Positions 1 through 5,946 of a stretch of 6,167 nt of DNA are shown in pieces. Every line of letters starts with the position of its first letter. Position 1 is the first letter of the stretch. This DNA is from CAZTLI01 sp964614375 (GTDB taxonomy: Bacteria > Chloroflexota > Anaerolineae > Aggregatilineales > Phototrophicaceae): contig CAZTLI010000339.1 in the NCBI GenBank assembly GCA_964614375.1, forward strand, positions 1 to 6,167, given 5' to 3'. The notes under the pieces are model-generated. The model worked only from the letters and a program-made list of their open reading frames with translations, had not been told where the DNA came from and searched no databases. Made by a program: the position numbers and the translations under genes.

Positions 1-2
1 AA

Positions 3-695
3 AAACGCTCAAGCGGCGAAATCGAAATCCTCAAAAACGCCATTGTTCGCACAGTGTCGCATGAACTAAAGACGCCCCTGCTGCAAGTGAAATCCGCCAT
101 CGCCATGCTCGCCGAAGATGTTGGCGAAACCACACTGATGGAATATGCCAAAAATGCGACGGGCCGTCTTGAGGTATTGGTCAAAAACATTGCGATGCTG
201 GGCAGCAGTCTCGACATCAATATTGGCCCCGTCATTATCCGTGATGCGATAGATTATGCGCGGCGCAATTTGGGACGTGTCTGGCTGCATCGTGGCGATG
301 CGAGTCGGATTAAAGTATTTATTGACGACAGTTTGCCGCCTGTCATGGCAGATAAACAGGGATTGAGCACCATTTTACAACTGTTGATGGACAATGCGCT
401 TAAATTCAGCGAGAAAGCTATCGAGATTCATGCCCATCAGGAGGAGGGCGGGGTTCGTATCGCGGTAAAAGATTACGGTATAGGCATTGCCAACGATAAG
501 CGCGAAGAAATCTTCAGCACCTTCTATCAAATTGACCAGACCGATAGACGACGGTATGGTGGAACGGGTATCGGTTTAGCCTTAGTCAAACTCATTCTCG
601 ACCATCACGGCGTCCAGATCGACGTGGATAGTCAAGAAGGAAAGGGAAGCACATTCTCTTTCAAGTTGAAGAATGCAAAACTATCCCCACAATAG
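3..695 (+). CDS. Sensor histidine kinase, C-terminal catalytic part (5' truncated by window edge)
   Basis: This is the transmitter core of a two-component sensor kinase. It should autophosphorylate a histidine with ATP and pass the phosphate to a response regulator not in view. The frame is open from base 3, so the start and any sensor, membrane, PAS or HAMP domains lie upstream. A GTG at 54 falls inside the H-box helix and cannot be the true start. Visible residues (numbered from base 3): H-box SHELKTPL with phospho-acceptor His20; N-box LMDNALKFS with Asn131; G1 box DYGIGIA near 157-163; F-box IFSTFYQID near 170-178; G2 box GGTGIGLAL near 186-194. All ATP-lid motifs are intact, so it should be an active kinase of the HisKA plus HATPase_c type. 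The protein ends about 33 residues after G2, as is normal, with no attached receiver domain. The input signal and partner regulator cannot be told from this fragment. Confidence 0.93.
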   Translation, partial: KRSSGEIEILKNAIVRTVSHELKTPLLQVKSAIAMLAEDVGETTLMEYAKNATGRLEVLVKNIAMLGSSLDINIGPVIIRDAIDYARRNLGRVWLHRGDASRIKVFIDDSLPPVMADKQGLSTILQLLMDNALKFSEKAIEIHAHQEEGGVRIAVKDYGIGIANDKREEIFSTFYQIDQTDRRRYGGTGIGLALVKLILDHHGVQIDVDSQEGKGSTFSFKLKNAKLSPQ

Positions 696-816
696 TCTGG
701 CGGCAGTGCTAATATAGATCGCAAATCCCCGCAAAAAACTGTGGAATTATCGCGTGATTCCCGGTATCATCACGTACACCTATTTAGGCCAAATAATAAC
801 TGCGTAAATTGGCTAA

Positions 817-852
817 CAACGCTTTTACGTTGACACTCAATATTTTTAGTGT
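817..852. promoter_or_regulatory. Candidate operator dyads overlapping the prenyl synthase promoter
   Basis: Two short inverted repeats cover the promoter. CAACG (817-821) and CGTTG (828-832) flank six bases and run into the -35 box. ACACT (833-837) and AGTGT (848-852) flank ten bases and fill the spacer between -35 and -10. The position is where a repressor would block RNA polymerase. The half sites are only five bases, so chance is a serious alternative and no regulator family is implied. Confidence 0.22.
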
Positions 853-857
853 ACAAT
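830..857 (+). promoter_or_regulatory. Sigma70-type promoter for the prenyl synthase gene
   Basis: A perfect -35 hexamer TTGACA (830-835) is followed after 16 bases by TACAAT (852-857), five of six matches to TATAAT. Transcription should start near base 864, giving a leader of about 55 bases before the ATG at 919. The region is AT-rich compared with its surroundings. It is the best promoter in the window and suggests the prenyl synthase is transcribed independently of the kinase gene upstream. No clear rho-independent terminator follows the kinase gene, so some read-through is possible. Confidence 0.72.
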
Positions 858-918
858 ATGTTTAGTTAGTTCTGAAAGTCACAAACACTTTTCGCCCACC
901 CAAACGACGAGAGCGTCA

Positions 919-1887
919 ATGACCACGCAAAACGCACGGCAATCAACCGCAAGTATTGCGCTACCACCCAATACCACCCCGGCACAATTCATCCAATCGG
1001 GCATTCAAGCAGTAGAACGAATCATGCGCGATGTGATAAAGACTGACGTTCAATTGCTGGAAGAAGCGAGCACACATATCCTTGATGCGGGCGGAAAGCG
1101 CGTGCGTCCTCTTATCACCCTGCTTGCCTACGCGACATTAGGTGGTAAAGACATCGAACGGATCGCGCCTGTCGCGGCGGCTGTCGAACTTGTACATACC
1201 GCCAGCGTCGTCCATGATGACATCAACGATCATGGCGTAGTCCGACGGGGTAGGCCATCCATCAATGCCATTTGGGGGCGGACATTTGCTTTGCTGACAG
1301 GTGATTTTCTATTCACCAAAGTCTATGAACTCATGGCCCCGTTCAAAGATATGAATATCATCCTTGCAGAAGCAACTGTCGCCCTTGTCGAAGGTGAAAC
1401 GCTTCAGGCCAGTGCCGTCAAGGAAAACAATTTTTCGCGTGAAGTATACATGAAAATCATTGCCCGTAAGACCGCTGCGCTCTTTAAATCTGCGGCAATG
1501 TTGGGCGGTTTAATGGCAGGCGCGGCAGAGCAGCAAGTCGAAGCGCTCGGTCACTATGGTTTTAATGTGGGTCTTGCCTTCCAAATTGTGGATGACATCC
1601 TCGACCTCATAGGCGATGAAGCACAGCTTGGTAAAACGTCTGGGATTGATGTTGCACAAGGGCGAGGCTTCGCGGTTGCACACGGTAATGGCCATGCCGC
1701 CGAGACTGCTGATCCAATGACCGCCATTAAGAATAAACTCTTCAGTGGCGATACCCTCACCAAAGGCTACACACAGGCTGCACAACTGGCTGAATTGGCC
1801 AATATGTATCTCGATGCTCTCCCCCATTCGCCGTTTAGAGATGAGATGCTGACAGTCTCACAGCAAATCGTCAATCGCAACCGCTAA
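919..1887 (+). CDS. Trans-polyprenyl diphosphate synthase (long-chain type)
   Basis: Cytosolic Mg-dependent prenyltransferase that condenses isopentenyl diphosphate onto allylic diphosphates, supplying chains for quinones or other isoprenoid lipids. Its 322 residues match the usual length of the IspA/IspB superfamily. Visible motifs: GGKRVRP (58-64), first Asp-rich motif DDIND (Asp100, 101 and 104) followed by RRGRPS, ARKTA (182-186), and second Asp-rich motif DDILD (Asp225, 226 and 229) followed by LGKTSG. The residues four and five places before the first Asp-rich motif are Ser96 and Ala95. In this family small residues there allow long products (C30 and above), so I infer an IspB/HepT-like rather than farnesyl synthase. 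Exact chain length cannot be read. The segment after LGKTSG departs from the usual G-K-x-T-L-P pattern (see findings). The start is the first ATG in frame after the promoter, with GAGAG (909-913) as ribosome site five bases upstream. Confidence 0.92.
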   Translation: MTTQNARQSTASIALPPNTTPAQFIQSGIQAVERIMRDVIKTDVQLLEEASTHILDAGGKRVRPLITLLAYATLGGKDIERIAPVAAAVELVHTASVVHDDINDHGVVRRGRPSINAIWGRTFALLTGDFLFTKVYELMAPFKDMNIILAEATVALVEGETLQASAVKENNFSREVYMKIIARKTAALFKSAAMLGGLMAGAAEQQVEALGHYGFNVGLAFQIVDDILDLIGDEAQLGKTSGIDVAQGRGFAVAHGNGHAAETADPMTAIKNKLFSGDTLTKGYTQAAQLAELANMYLDALPHSPFRDEMLTVSQQIVNRNR

Positions 1888-1909
1888 TATCCCCATTAGT
1901 GACCTATCA

Positions 1910-1937
1910 ATGCCAGCGCAAAATGCTGGTATTTTGC
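1910..1937 (+). repeat. Overlapping alternative hairpins between prenyl synthase and nnr
   Basis: Two inverted repeats interlock. CCAGC (1913-1917) pairs with GCTGG (1925-1929), and flanking A-U, U-A and G-U pairs extend the stem to 1910-1917 with 1925-1932. The loop of that hairpin, GCAAAAT (1918-1924), is an exact inverted repeat of ATTTTGC (1931-1937). The two stems share bases, so only one can form fully in RNA. The first hairpin ends in a short U run (1932-1935) and might act as a weak terminator or processing site after the prenyl synthase. I do not see a strong U tract, and nnr downstream lacks a convincing promoter of its own, so read-through into nnr is likely. Confidence 0.4.
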
Positions 1938-1987
1938 AGTTGGACGCGCTATGCTCCATTTGTAAATGACCACGTAGGAATGTACCG

Positions 1988-3619
1988 ATGTTTAAAGTGG
2001 TTTCTGTTGAGCACATGCGCCTTATCGAAGCGGCGGCAGATGCGTCCGGCCTGTCTTACGACCAGATGATGGAAAATGCAGGTGAAGCCATAGCAGACCG
2101 CGCATTATCCATTCTTGCTGGAAAACTGAACGCGCGCGTGGTCATTTTAACCGGACCTGGCAATAATGGGGGTGATGGTCTCGTCGCCGGGCGCTTAATC
2201 GCTGAAGCAGGTCATGCACAGGTTCAGTTTTACATGCTCAAACAGCGTGACGCATCGGACCCTAATTTTGCTGCTGCGATAGCAACCGGTTGTCTTTTCG
2301 TGTATGCACAAGCTGACAAAGACTATCGCACCCTTTCAATGATAATCCGAACTGCTGACCTCGTGATTGATGCCCTCTTTGGCATTGGCATTCGTCTGCC
2401 CCTGCGCGATACCGCCGCCAAATTGCTAGCAATAGTCAACGAAATACTAAGAACGCGCGCTGCAAATCCTATGTCTGTGCGCTCCCTTGACCCGGCAGTC
2501 GTTATTCCAAAACCGGGTTCGCGTCCTTATGTGTTAGCAGTGGACTGCCCCAGTGGACTGGATTGCGACACGGGTAATGTTGATGAACACACACTACATG
2601 CCGACGAAACCATCACATTCATCGCAGCAAAACCGGGATTGCTCACATTTCCCGGCGCGGCAGCGGTGGGTAAGCTCGCGTTAGCCGCAATTAGCGTGCC
2701 TGCCGATTTACCCGAATTACAGCAATCAACCCATGCAATTGCAGATGGGCGGTCAGTACGCGCAATGTTACCGCCTCGTCCATTGGATAGTCACAAAGGC
2801 ACTTTTGGTAAAGCATTGATTATTGCGGGATCAGCCAATTACATCGGGGCACCGGGATTATCCGCATCAGCAGCCTATCGTGCTGGCGCAGGCTTAGTGA
2901 CAATCGGTGCGCCAGAAGGCATCGTCAATATGCTCGCAGCCCAATTCTTAGAAACCACATGGTTAACCTTACCTGACGAAGACGGCACAGTCACCACCGT
3001 CGCATTGACATCGCTTATGGACGCCATACCCACCTATAATGCGCTGCTAATTGGCCCCGGTTGGGGTCGAGACCACGGCACACAACAGTTACTTTATAGT
3101 CTCCTCTCTGCCGCAAAAGACGGCGCAATAACCCTCCCGCCGCTTGTTATTGACGCCGACGGTCTCAATCTACTCAGTGAAATCGACTCGTGGTGGACGC
3201 TCTTACCGTCAAACACCATCATCACACCGCATCCCAGAGAAATGGCACGACTAACAGGATTATCAACACGTTATATTCAAACCAGTCGCTGGCAAGTCGT
3301 GACGGAAAAAGCACAGGCATGGCGGATCGTGGTGCTGCTTAAAGGGGCGCACACGCTCATAGCCTCGCCACAAGGTCATATCACTGCCCTACCCTTCAAA
3401 AATGATGCGCTTGCCACCGCAGGGACAGGTGATGTACTGGCGGGCAGCATTGTAGGGTTATTGGCACAGGGCAGTTCGGTTGATGAGGCCGCTATAGCCG
3501 GTGGATACATACATGGTCTGGCAGGCGAAATTGCCGCTGAAGCATTCGGCAGCCGGAGCGTCATCGCCAGCGATGTGACCCGAATGCTGCCCGAAGCGTT
3601 ACACCGGCTGGAGATGTGA
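1988..3619 (+). CDS. nnr: Bifunctional NAD(P)H-hydrate epimerase / NAD(P)H-hydrate dehydratase
   Basis: Metabolite-repair enzyme. The N-terminal domain interconverts R and S epimers of hydrated NADH/NADPH, and the C-terminal domain dehydrates the S form back to NAD(P)H using ADP or ATP. The 543 residues carry both domains, as in E. coli Nnr (YjeF). Epimerase domain, about 1-245: GPGNNGGDG (56-64), VIDALFGIG (126-134) and VDCPSGLDCDTG (185-196). Dehydratase domain, about 255-540, ribokinase-like: SHKGTFGKALIIAGS (268-282), RAGAGLVTIGAP (298-309), IDADGLNLL (388-396), ITPHPREMARLTG (412-424), KGAHT (452-456) and ATAGTGDVLAG (476-486) with the expected catalytic Asp482. The start is fixed by an in-frame stop at 1967 and an AGGA ribosome site (1976-1979). 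About 25 extra residues (155-180), rich in Arg and Pro, precede the VDCPSG strand. The stop codon touches that of the opposing gene. It probably acts in the cytosol as a housekeeping protein. Confidence 0.95.
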   Translation: MFKVVSVEHMRLIEAAADASGLSYDQMMENAGEAIADRALSILAGKLNARVVILTGPGNNGGDGLVAGRLIAEAGHAQVQFYMLKQRDASDPNFAAAIATGCLFVYAQADKDYRTLSMIIRTADLVIDALFGIGIRLPLRDTAAKLLAIVNEILRTRAANPMSVRSLDPAVVIPKPGSRPYVLAVDCPSGLDCDTGNVDEHTLHADETITFIAAKPGLLTFPGAAAVGKLALAAISVPADLPELQQSTHAIADGRSVRAMLPPRPLDSHKGTFGKALIIAGSANYIGAPGLSASAAYRAGAGLVTIGAPEGIVNMLAAQFLETTWLTLPDEDGTVTTVALTSLMDAIPTYNALLIGPGWGRDHGTQQLLYSLLSAAKDGAITLPPLVIDADGLNLLSEIDSWWTLLPSNTIITPHPREMARLTGLSTRYIQTSRWQVVTEKAQAWRIVVLLKGAHTLIASPQGHITALPFKNDALATAGTGDVLAGSIVGLLAQGSSVDEAAIAGGYIHGLAGEIAAEAFGSRSVIASDVTRMLPEALHRLEM

Positions 3620-3856
3620 TCAGTTTCTGCTCAAATCCTGCTGGCGCGATAATGCAGCAGCCCGACCCTCTGTCAGGCCTTCGGTGAATGCGTCATCAAC
3701 AGGATTGTGTCTCTGCAAAACATGCCAGATAGAGTGCTTTGTATCTGACGAACGAACCAGAGCACCCACAGACCCTGCGACGAGACCTATCACAAAGCCG
3801 ATAACAAAAGATCGTCCGCTATCAATCTGAGGTGGAGGATAGTCATCAGGATTCAT
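3620..3856 (-). CDS. Small membrane-anchored protein, YtxH-like
   Basis: A 78-residue protein with a short proline-containing N-terminus, one glycine-rich hydrophobic segment (about residues 16-35, core FVIGFVIGLVAGSVGALV) and a polar helical C-terminus rich in Arg, Gln and Asp. The layout resembles YtxH-domain proteins, which are small and poorly characterised, often linked to stress or the envelope. The start chosen is the ATG at 3856, which overlaps the last 11 bases of the 183-residue gene upstream, implying translational coupling. A longer frame from 4015 would add 53 residues antisense-free but wholly inside the upstream gene and is unlikely. Its stop codon directly abuts the nnr stop codon. 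The family assignment rests on architecture only. Confidence 0.72.
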   Translation of the reverse strand: MNPDDYPPPQIDSGRSFVIGFVIGLVAGSVGALVRSSDTKHSIWHVLQRHNPVDDAFTEGLTEGRAAALSRQQDLSRN

Positions 3857-4397
3857 CGTCTTGAGTCTGTTCCACAACGAGTTCGGTATCATCATCAGTT
3901 GACCGGCCCCCACGCAGCAACCAGCGCACATTGCCAAATTCGCGCATGAATGCCCGCGCACCCGATACAAAGCTGCGGCTGCGGATAAACGGTTCAGCAG
4001 CGTTTTTGCCGACAAACTCAGTGGTCAACCGCGCGGCTTGAACCGTTTCCTGCGTGTTTTCGAGAATGGGTTTGACCTCGTTCTTAAATACATTTGCCAA
4101 CCGCGCAACCTGCACAATCAATATCGCGATTGCAGCAATAATGAGAATGCCTTCCAGCGCCAGCGCAATAACCGCCAAATCTCTAAATATCTGGAAAACA
4201 TCTGCCGCAGGCACGTCATTCGCTAATGCAAACAACAGGCCGATGATGAAGACAATCAGAATAACACCCACGAATCCCAGTGCCACCAGCATCACAACAC
4301 GACCGAGCGTCCAACGACTCGTTGATTCTTCGGGCGTCGGTGTAGATTCGCCGTGAAGCCGTTCTTCGTCTGATACCTGTTGCGATGACTCGACCAT
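3846..4397 (-). CDS. Two-span membrane protein with cytoplasm-type helical tail, DUF948-like
   Basis: A 183-residue protein of unknown function. Residues 1-30 are polar and acidic. Two strong hydrophobic segments follow, about 32-58 and 72-98. Then comes a helical stretch (about 102-150, beginning NVFKNEVKPILENTQETVQ) whose spacing of Val, Ile, Leu and Thr suggests an amphipathic or coiled-coil helix, and an acidic C-terminus. The phrase VKPILENTQETV after a membrane segment recalls DUF948 (YtxG-like) proteins, though those usually have one span. The start at 4397 is chosen because AAGGA (minus strand, 4405-4409) lies seven bases before it. A longer frame from 4439 would overlap the preceding gene by 32 bases. 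It is the middle gene of a three-gene membrane cassette: ten bases after the 91-residue gene, overlapping the 78-residue gene by 11 bases. Confidence 0.8.
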   Translation of the reverse strand: MVESSQQVSDEERLHGESTPTPEESTSRWTLGRVVMLVALGFVGVILIVFIIGLLFALANDVPAADVFQIFRDLAVIALALEGILIIAAIAILIVQVARLANVFKNEVKPILENTQETVQAARLTTEFVGKNAAEPFIRSRSFVSGARAFMREFGNVRWLLRGGRSTDDDTELVVEQTQDDES

Positions 4398-4404
4398 CCA
4401 CCAA

Positions 4405-4409
4405 TCCTT
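4405..4409 (-). promoter_or_regulatory. Ribosome binding site deciding the start of the 183-residue gene
   Basis: AAGGA on the minus strand lies seven bases before the ATG at 4397 and overlaps the stop codon of the preceding gene. No comparable site precedes the alternative ATG at 4439, so the shorter start is favoured. Confidence 0.7.
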
Positions 4410-4683
4410 AACGGCGCAGTTGATTGCCACGACGGGCATTCAAAACAGTAGCAATAATCAACGCAAATAATGCCCCAACCGCTGCGGGGACAATATGCAA
4501 TCGTCCAATGTCAAAAATCCGAATATCGAGAATACCACCAGCGATGTGCCCAACCGCAAAGCCAATCCACCCCACCAGCAGGAACACCGCTAACCGGCGC
4601 GCGTCGCCGCCAACAACCAGGTGATATATCGCACCGAATAGGGTGGCAATAATAAAGGCAAACACAAAGGTTGGATCAGGCAC
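4408..4683 (-). CDS. Small three-span membrane protein, unknown function
   Basis: A 91-residue, very hydrophobic protein and the first gene of the minus-strand cassette. Three predicted membrane segments lie at about residues 4-23, 30-50 and 61-82, separated by short charged loops (GGDARR, DIRIFDIGR) and followed by a basic end ARRGNQLRR, which should face the cytoplasm by the positive-inside rule. It begins with GTG at 4683. The start is secure because an in-frame stop lies just upstream and a strong AGAGGAA site sits seven bases before it. Size and topology are like GlsB/YeaQ/YmgE-type small stress membrane proteins, but I see no shared signature and do not assign it to that family. No convincing promoter was found for this strand in the 117-base divergent region. 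Confidence 0.8.
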   Translation of the reverse strand: MPDPTFVFAFIIATLFGAIYHLVVGGDARRLAVFLLVGWIGFAVGHIAGGILDIRIFDIGRLHIVPAAVGALFALIIATVLNARRGNQLRR

Positions 4684-4690
4684 AGCAGCG

Positions 4691-4697
4691 TTCCTCT
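4691..4697 (-). promoter_or_regulatory. Strong ribosome binding site for a GTG start
   Basis: AGAGGAA on the minus strand lies seven bases before the GTG at 4683. An in-frame TAG overlaps this site, so GTG is the first possible start and the Shine-Dalgarno match supports it. Confidence 0.75.
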
Positions 4698-4724
4698 AAA
4701 CATTGCTGTTCACAAAAGCAGTGG

Positions 4725-4796
4725 TACAATCGCATAAACCAGAGTTTAACATACACCCGGTGGTTGGGCACATACTGAAAACAGATTATAATCGCA
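4725..4796 (+). repeat. Direct repeat TAYAATCGCA in the divergent promoter region
   Basis: TACAATCGCA (4725-4734) and TATAATCGCA (4787-4796) are direct repeats with one mismatch, 62 bases apart. The second copy contains the -10 box of the SRPBCC gene. The first could be another -10, with TTGCTG (4703-4708) 16 bases upstream, giving a longer leader of about 64 bases. Tandem promoters or a binding site repeated over the -10 are possible; chance is also possible. Confidence 0.3.
4764..4792 (+). promoter_or_regulatory. Promoter for the SRPBCC gene, predicted to give a leaderless mRNA
   Basis: A perfect TATAAT (4787-4792) is preceded after exactly 17 bases by TTGGGC (4764-4769), which matches the first three -35 positions. 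The -10 box ends eight bases before the ATG at 4801, so transcription should begin at about 4799-4801, at or within two bases of the start codon. No Shine-Dalgarno sequence is present and an in-frame TAA at 4789 rules out an earlier start. The -10 is embedded in the ten-base palindrome GATTATAATC (4784-4793). Confidence 0.6.
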
Positions 4797-4800
4797 ACCT

Positions 4801-5919
4801 ATGAAAACTTTAGACCAACGCATACTTATTCATTCAAGTCCAGACAAAGTGTGGGCACACATCAGCAACATTGCCACCAATGCCCGCTGGCAAGTGGATT
4901 GCAATCAGGTCTCTTTTTTGACTTCGCTGCGGAAGGGTCCCGGCGTCCGCTGGCGCGCAACGGCTGCAAATGGGCGCGAAGCCATTATTGAGACAACAAC
5001 ATGGTATGACCGTGTTGGTTATGAATATACGTATATTGATGGTGGGCCGTTTAAAGACTGTAGTGGTATCCTCCGCATTCAGGATACACCGGATGGTACC
5101 GTCATCCAGTGGCTGCTCAATTACGAACCCGGTGGCATGTTTGGCAGTATTCGCAATAGCCTACGCACCCAGCGCAAGCTCGAAGAGTGGATGGCGGATA
5201 GCCTCCGCAACTTATGGACACTCATAAAGGAACAAAGTCTGGATGACGAAGATGAAATCGAGGACATTACCTATCAATCGCGCGCGCTGATGCAAGATGG
5301 CCCCGACGTAGAGCAGCGCTCATCTTATAAACCGCGCCATACCCCAACAAAAGAGGAACGCACAACTACCCGAGAGCTGCCTATTGTTGAAATTCCAGAA
5401 CCTCCGCTCGCCGAGGATGATACCCGTCCACGCCCTGCCATTGCCAGCGCCGAACAACTCCCCATAGCCGATGAAAATGTCGATGAGCCAGACTTTCTGC
5501 CTGATTTAGACCTGCAATTCCAGCGTCCTGCTGAGACTGACCAGCCAGAATCATCGACAACAATTGAGCCTGCTACAGTTTCTGAAGATGCCATCGCAGT
5601 CGATGATGTTACCGAAATAGCGAGGCCACCAGAAAAACAAGTTGAACCGGTCACAGCCACAGCACGCAGGCCGGAGCGATATGATACACTCGAAATCAGT
5701 GTGTTTGAGGTCTTTGGTATCGAAAAACCCAGCGAAACCCAGCAAATGCAGGCTGTGAAGGAACAAGAGTCATCTCCCGCACCACAAGTCACGTCACCGA
5801 CCATGACCCCTACCCCTCAAACCGAACCACACGGCTTGATACTCACGCAAGCGGTTCGCGCGGGATTACGAATTATGCTCCGCAAGCGCATGATAAAACT
5901 GCGCCGACCCGTAAAATAA
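4801..5919 (+). CDS. SRPBCC-fold protein with long acidic disordered tail and basic C-terminal helix
   Basis: A 372-residue protein. Residues about 1-145 look like an SRPBCC (START/Bet v1/polyketide cyclase-like) domain: the opening strand RILIHSSPDKVWAHISNI, typical of this fold, a Trp-rich middle, WLLNYEPGGMFG (104-115), and a long C-terminal helix ending near 145. Such domains bind hydrophobic ligands, but the ligand cannot be predicted. Residues about 146-345 are acidic and rich in Pro, Glu, Thr and Ser, so probably disordered. Within this tail is a hydrophobic island YDTLEISVFEVFGIEKPSE (294-312) that looks like a docking motif. The last residues (about 348-372) form a strongly basic helix (AGLRIMLRKRMIKLRRPVK) that could contact membrane or nucleic acid. 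There is no signal peptide or clear membrane span. It starts at the first possible ATG, just downstream of a -10 box, and is transcribed divergently from the membrane cassette. Confidence 0.85.
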   Translation: MKTLDQRILIHSSPDKVWAHISNIATNARWQVDCNQVSFLTSLRKGPGVRWRATAANGREAIIETTTWYDRVGYEYTYIDGGPFKDCSGILRIQDTPDGTVIQWLLNYEPGGMFGSIRNSLRTQRKLEEWMADSLRNLWTLIKEQSLDDEDEIEDITYQSRALMQDGPDVEQRSSYKPRHTPTKEERTTTRELPIVEIPEPPLAEDDTRPRPAIASAEQLPIADENVDEPDFLPDLDLQFQRPAETDQPESSTTIEPATVSEDAIAVDDVTEIARPPEKQVEPVTATARRPERYDTLEISVFEVFGIEKPSETQQMQAVKEQESSPAPQVTSPTMTPTPQTEPHGLILTQAVRAGLRIMLRKRMIKLRRPVK

Positions 5920-5941
5920 AAAACGCCCAATTGGACGTTTT
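5920..5941. terminator. Bidirectional rho-independent terminator
   Basis: The inverted repeat AAAACGCCCAA / TTGGACGTTTT is complementary except for one C-A mismatch, closing on a minimal AATT loop. It begins right after the TAA of the SRPBCC gene. On the plus strand it ends in four T. On the minus strand the run is longer (six T, A, four T) and lies five bases beyond the encoded CCA of tRNA-His. It should therefore end both convergent transcripts, with better efficiency on the tRNA side. Confidence 0.72.
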
Positions 5942-5946
5942 GGCTT

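Noticed and set aside
680..692. DnaA-box-like CTATCCCCACA at the end of the kinase gene
   Set aside because: It has an extra base compared with TTATCCACA, is single and lies in coding sequence; there is no other sign of an origin.
54..695. Complete 213-residue kinase starting at GTG 54
   Set aside because: The frame continues upstream with typical H-box helix residues (LKNAIVRT), so the gene is truncated by the window rather than starting here.
753..774. CGTGAT/ATCACG hairpin after the kinase gene as a terminator
   Set aside because: The stem is six pairs with a ten-base loop and no T tract follows, so it does not qualify as a rho-independent terminator.
1510..1827. 105-residue minus-strand frame inside the prenyl synthase gene
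   Set aside because: It is opposite a strongly conserved enzyme and has no domain or signal of its own.
3620..4015. 131-residue version of the YtxH-like gene
   Set aside because: The extra 53 residues lie entirely within the 183-residue gene in another frame and are Cys/Ala-rich without family character. The internal ATG at 3856 gives a normal coupled start.
4054..4356. 100-residue plus-strand frame opposite the 183-residue membrane protein
   Set aside because: Low-complexity Ala/Thr/Ser content mirrors the hydrophobic codons on the other strand; the minus-strand frame has ribosome sites and operon spacing.
3846..4439. 197-residue version of the two-span membrane protein
   Set aside because: It overlaps the preceding gene by 32 bases and lacks a ribosome site, whereas the ATG at 4397 has AAGGA at the right distance.
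5325..5804. 159-residue minus-strand frame opposite the SRPBCC tail
   Set aside because: It is Ser/Gly/Val-rich, as expected from the complement of an acidic Pro/Thr-rich coding stretch, and has no ribosome site or recognisable domain.
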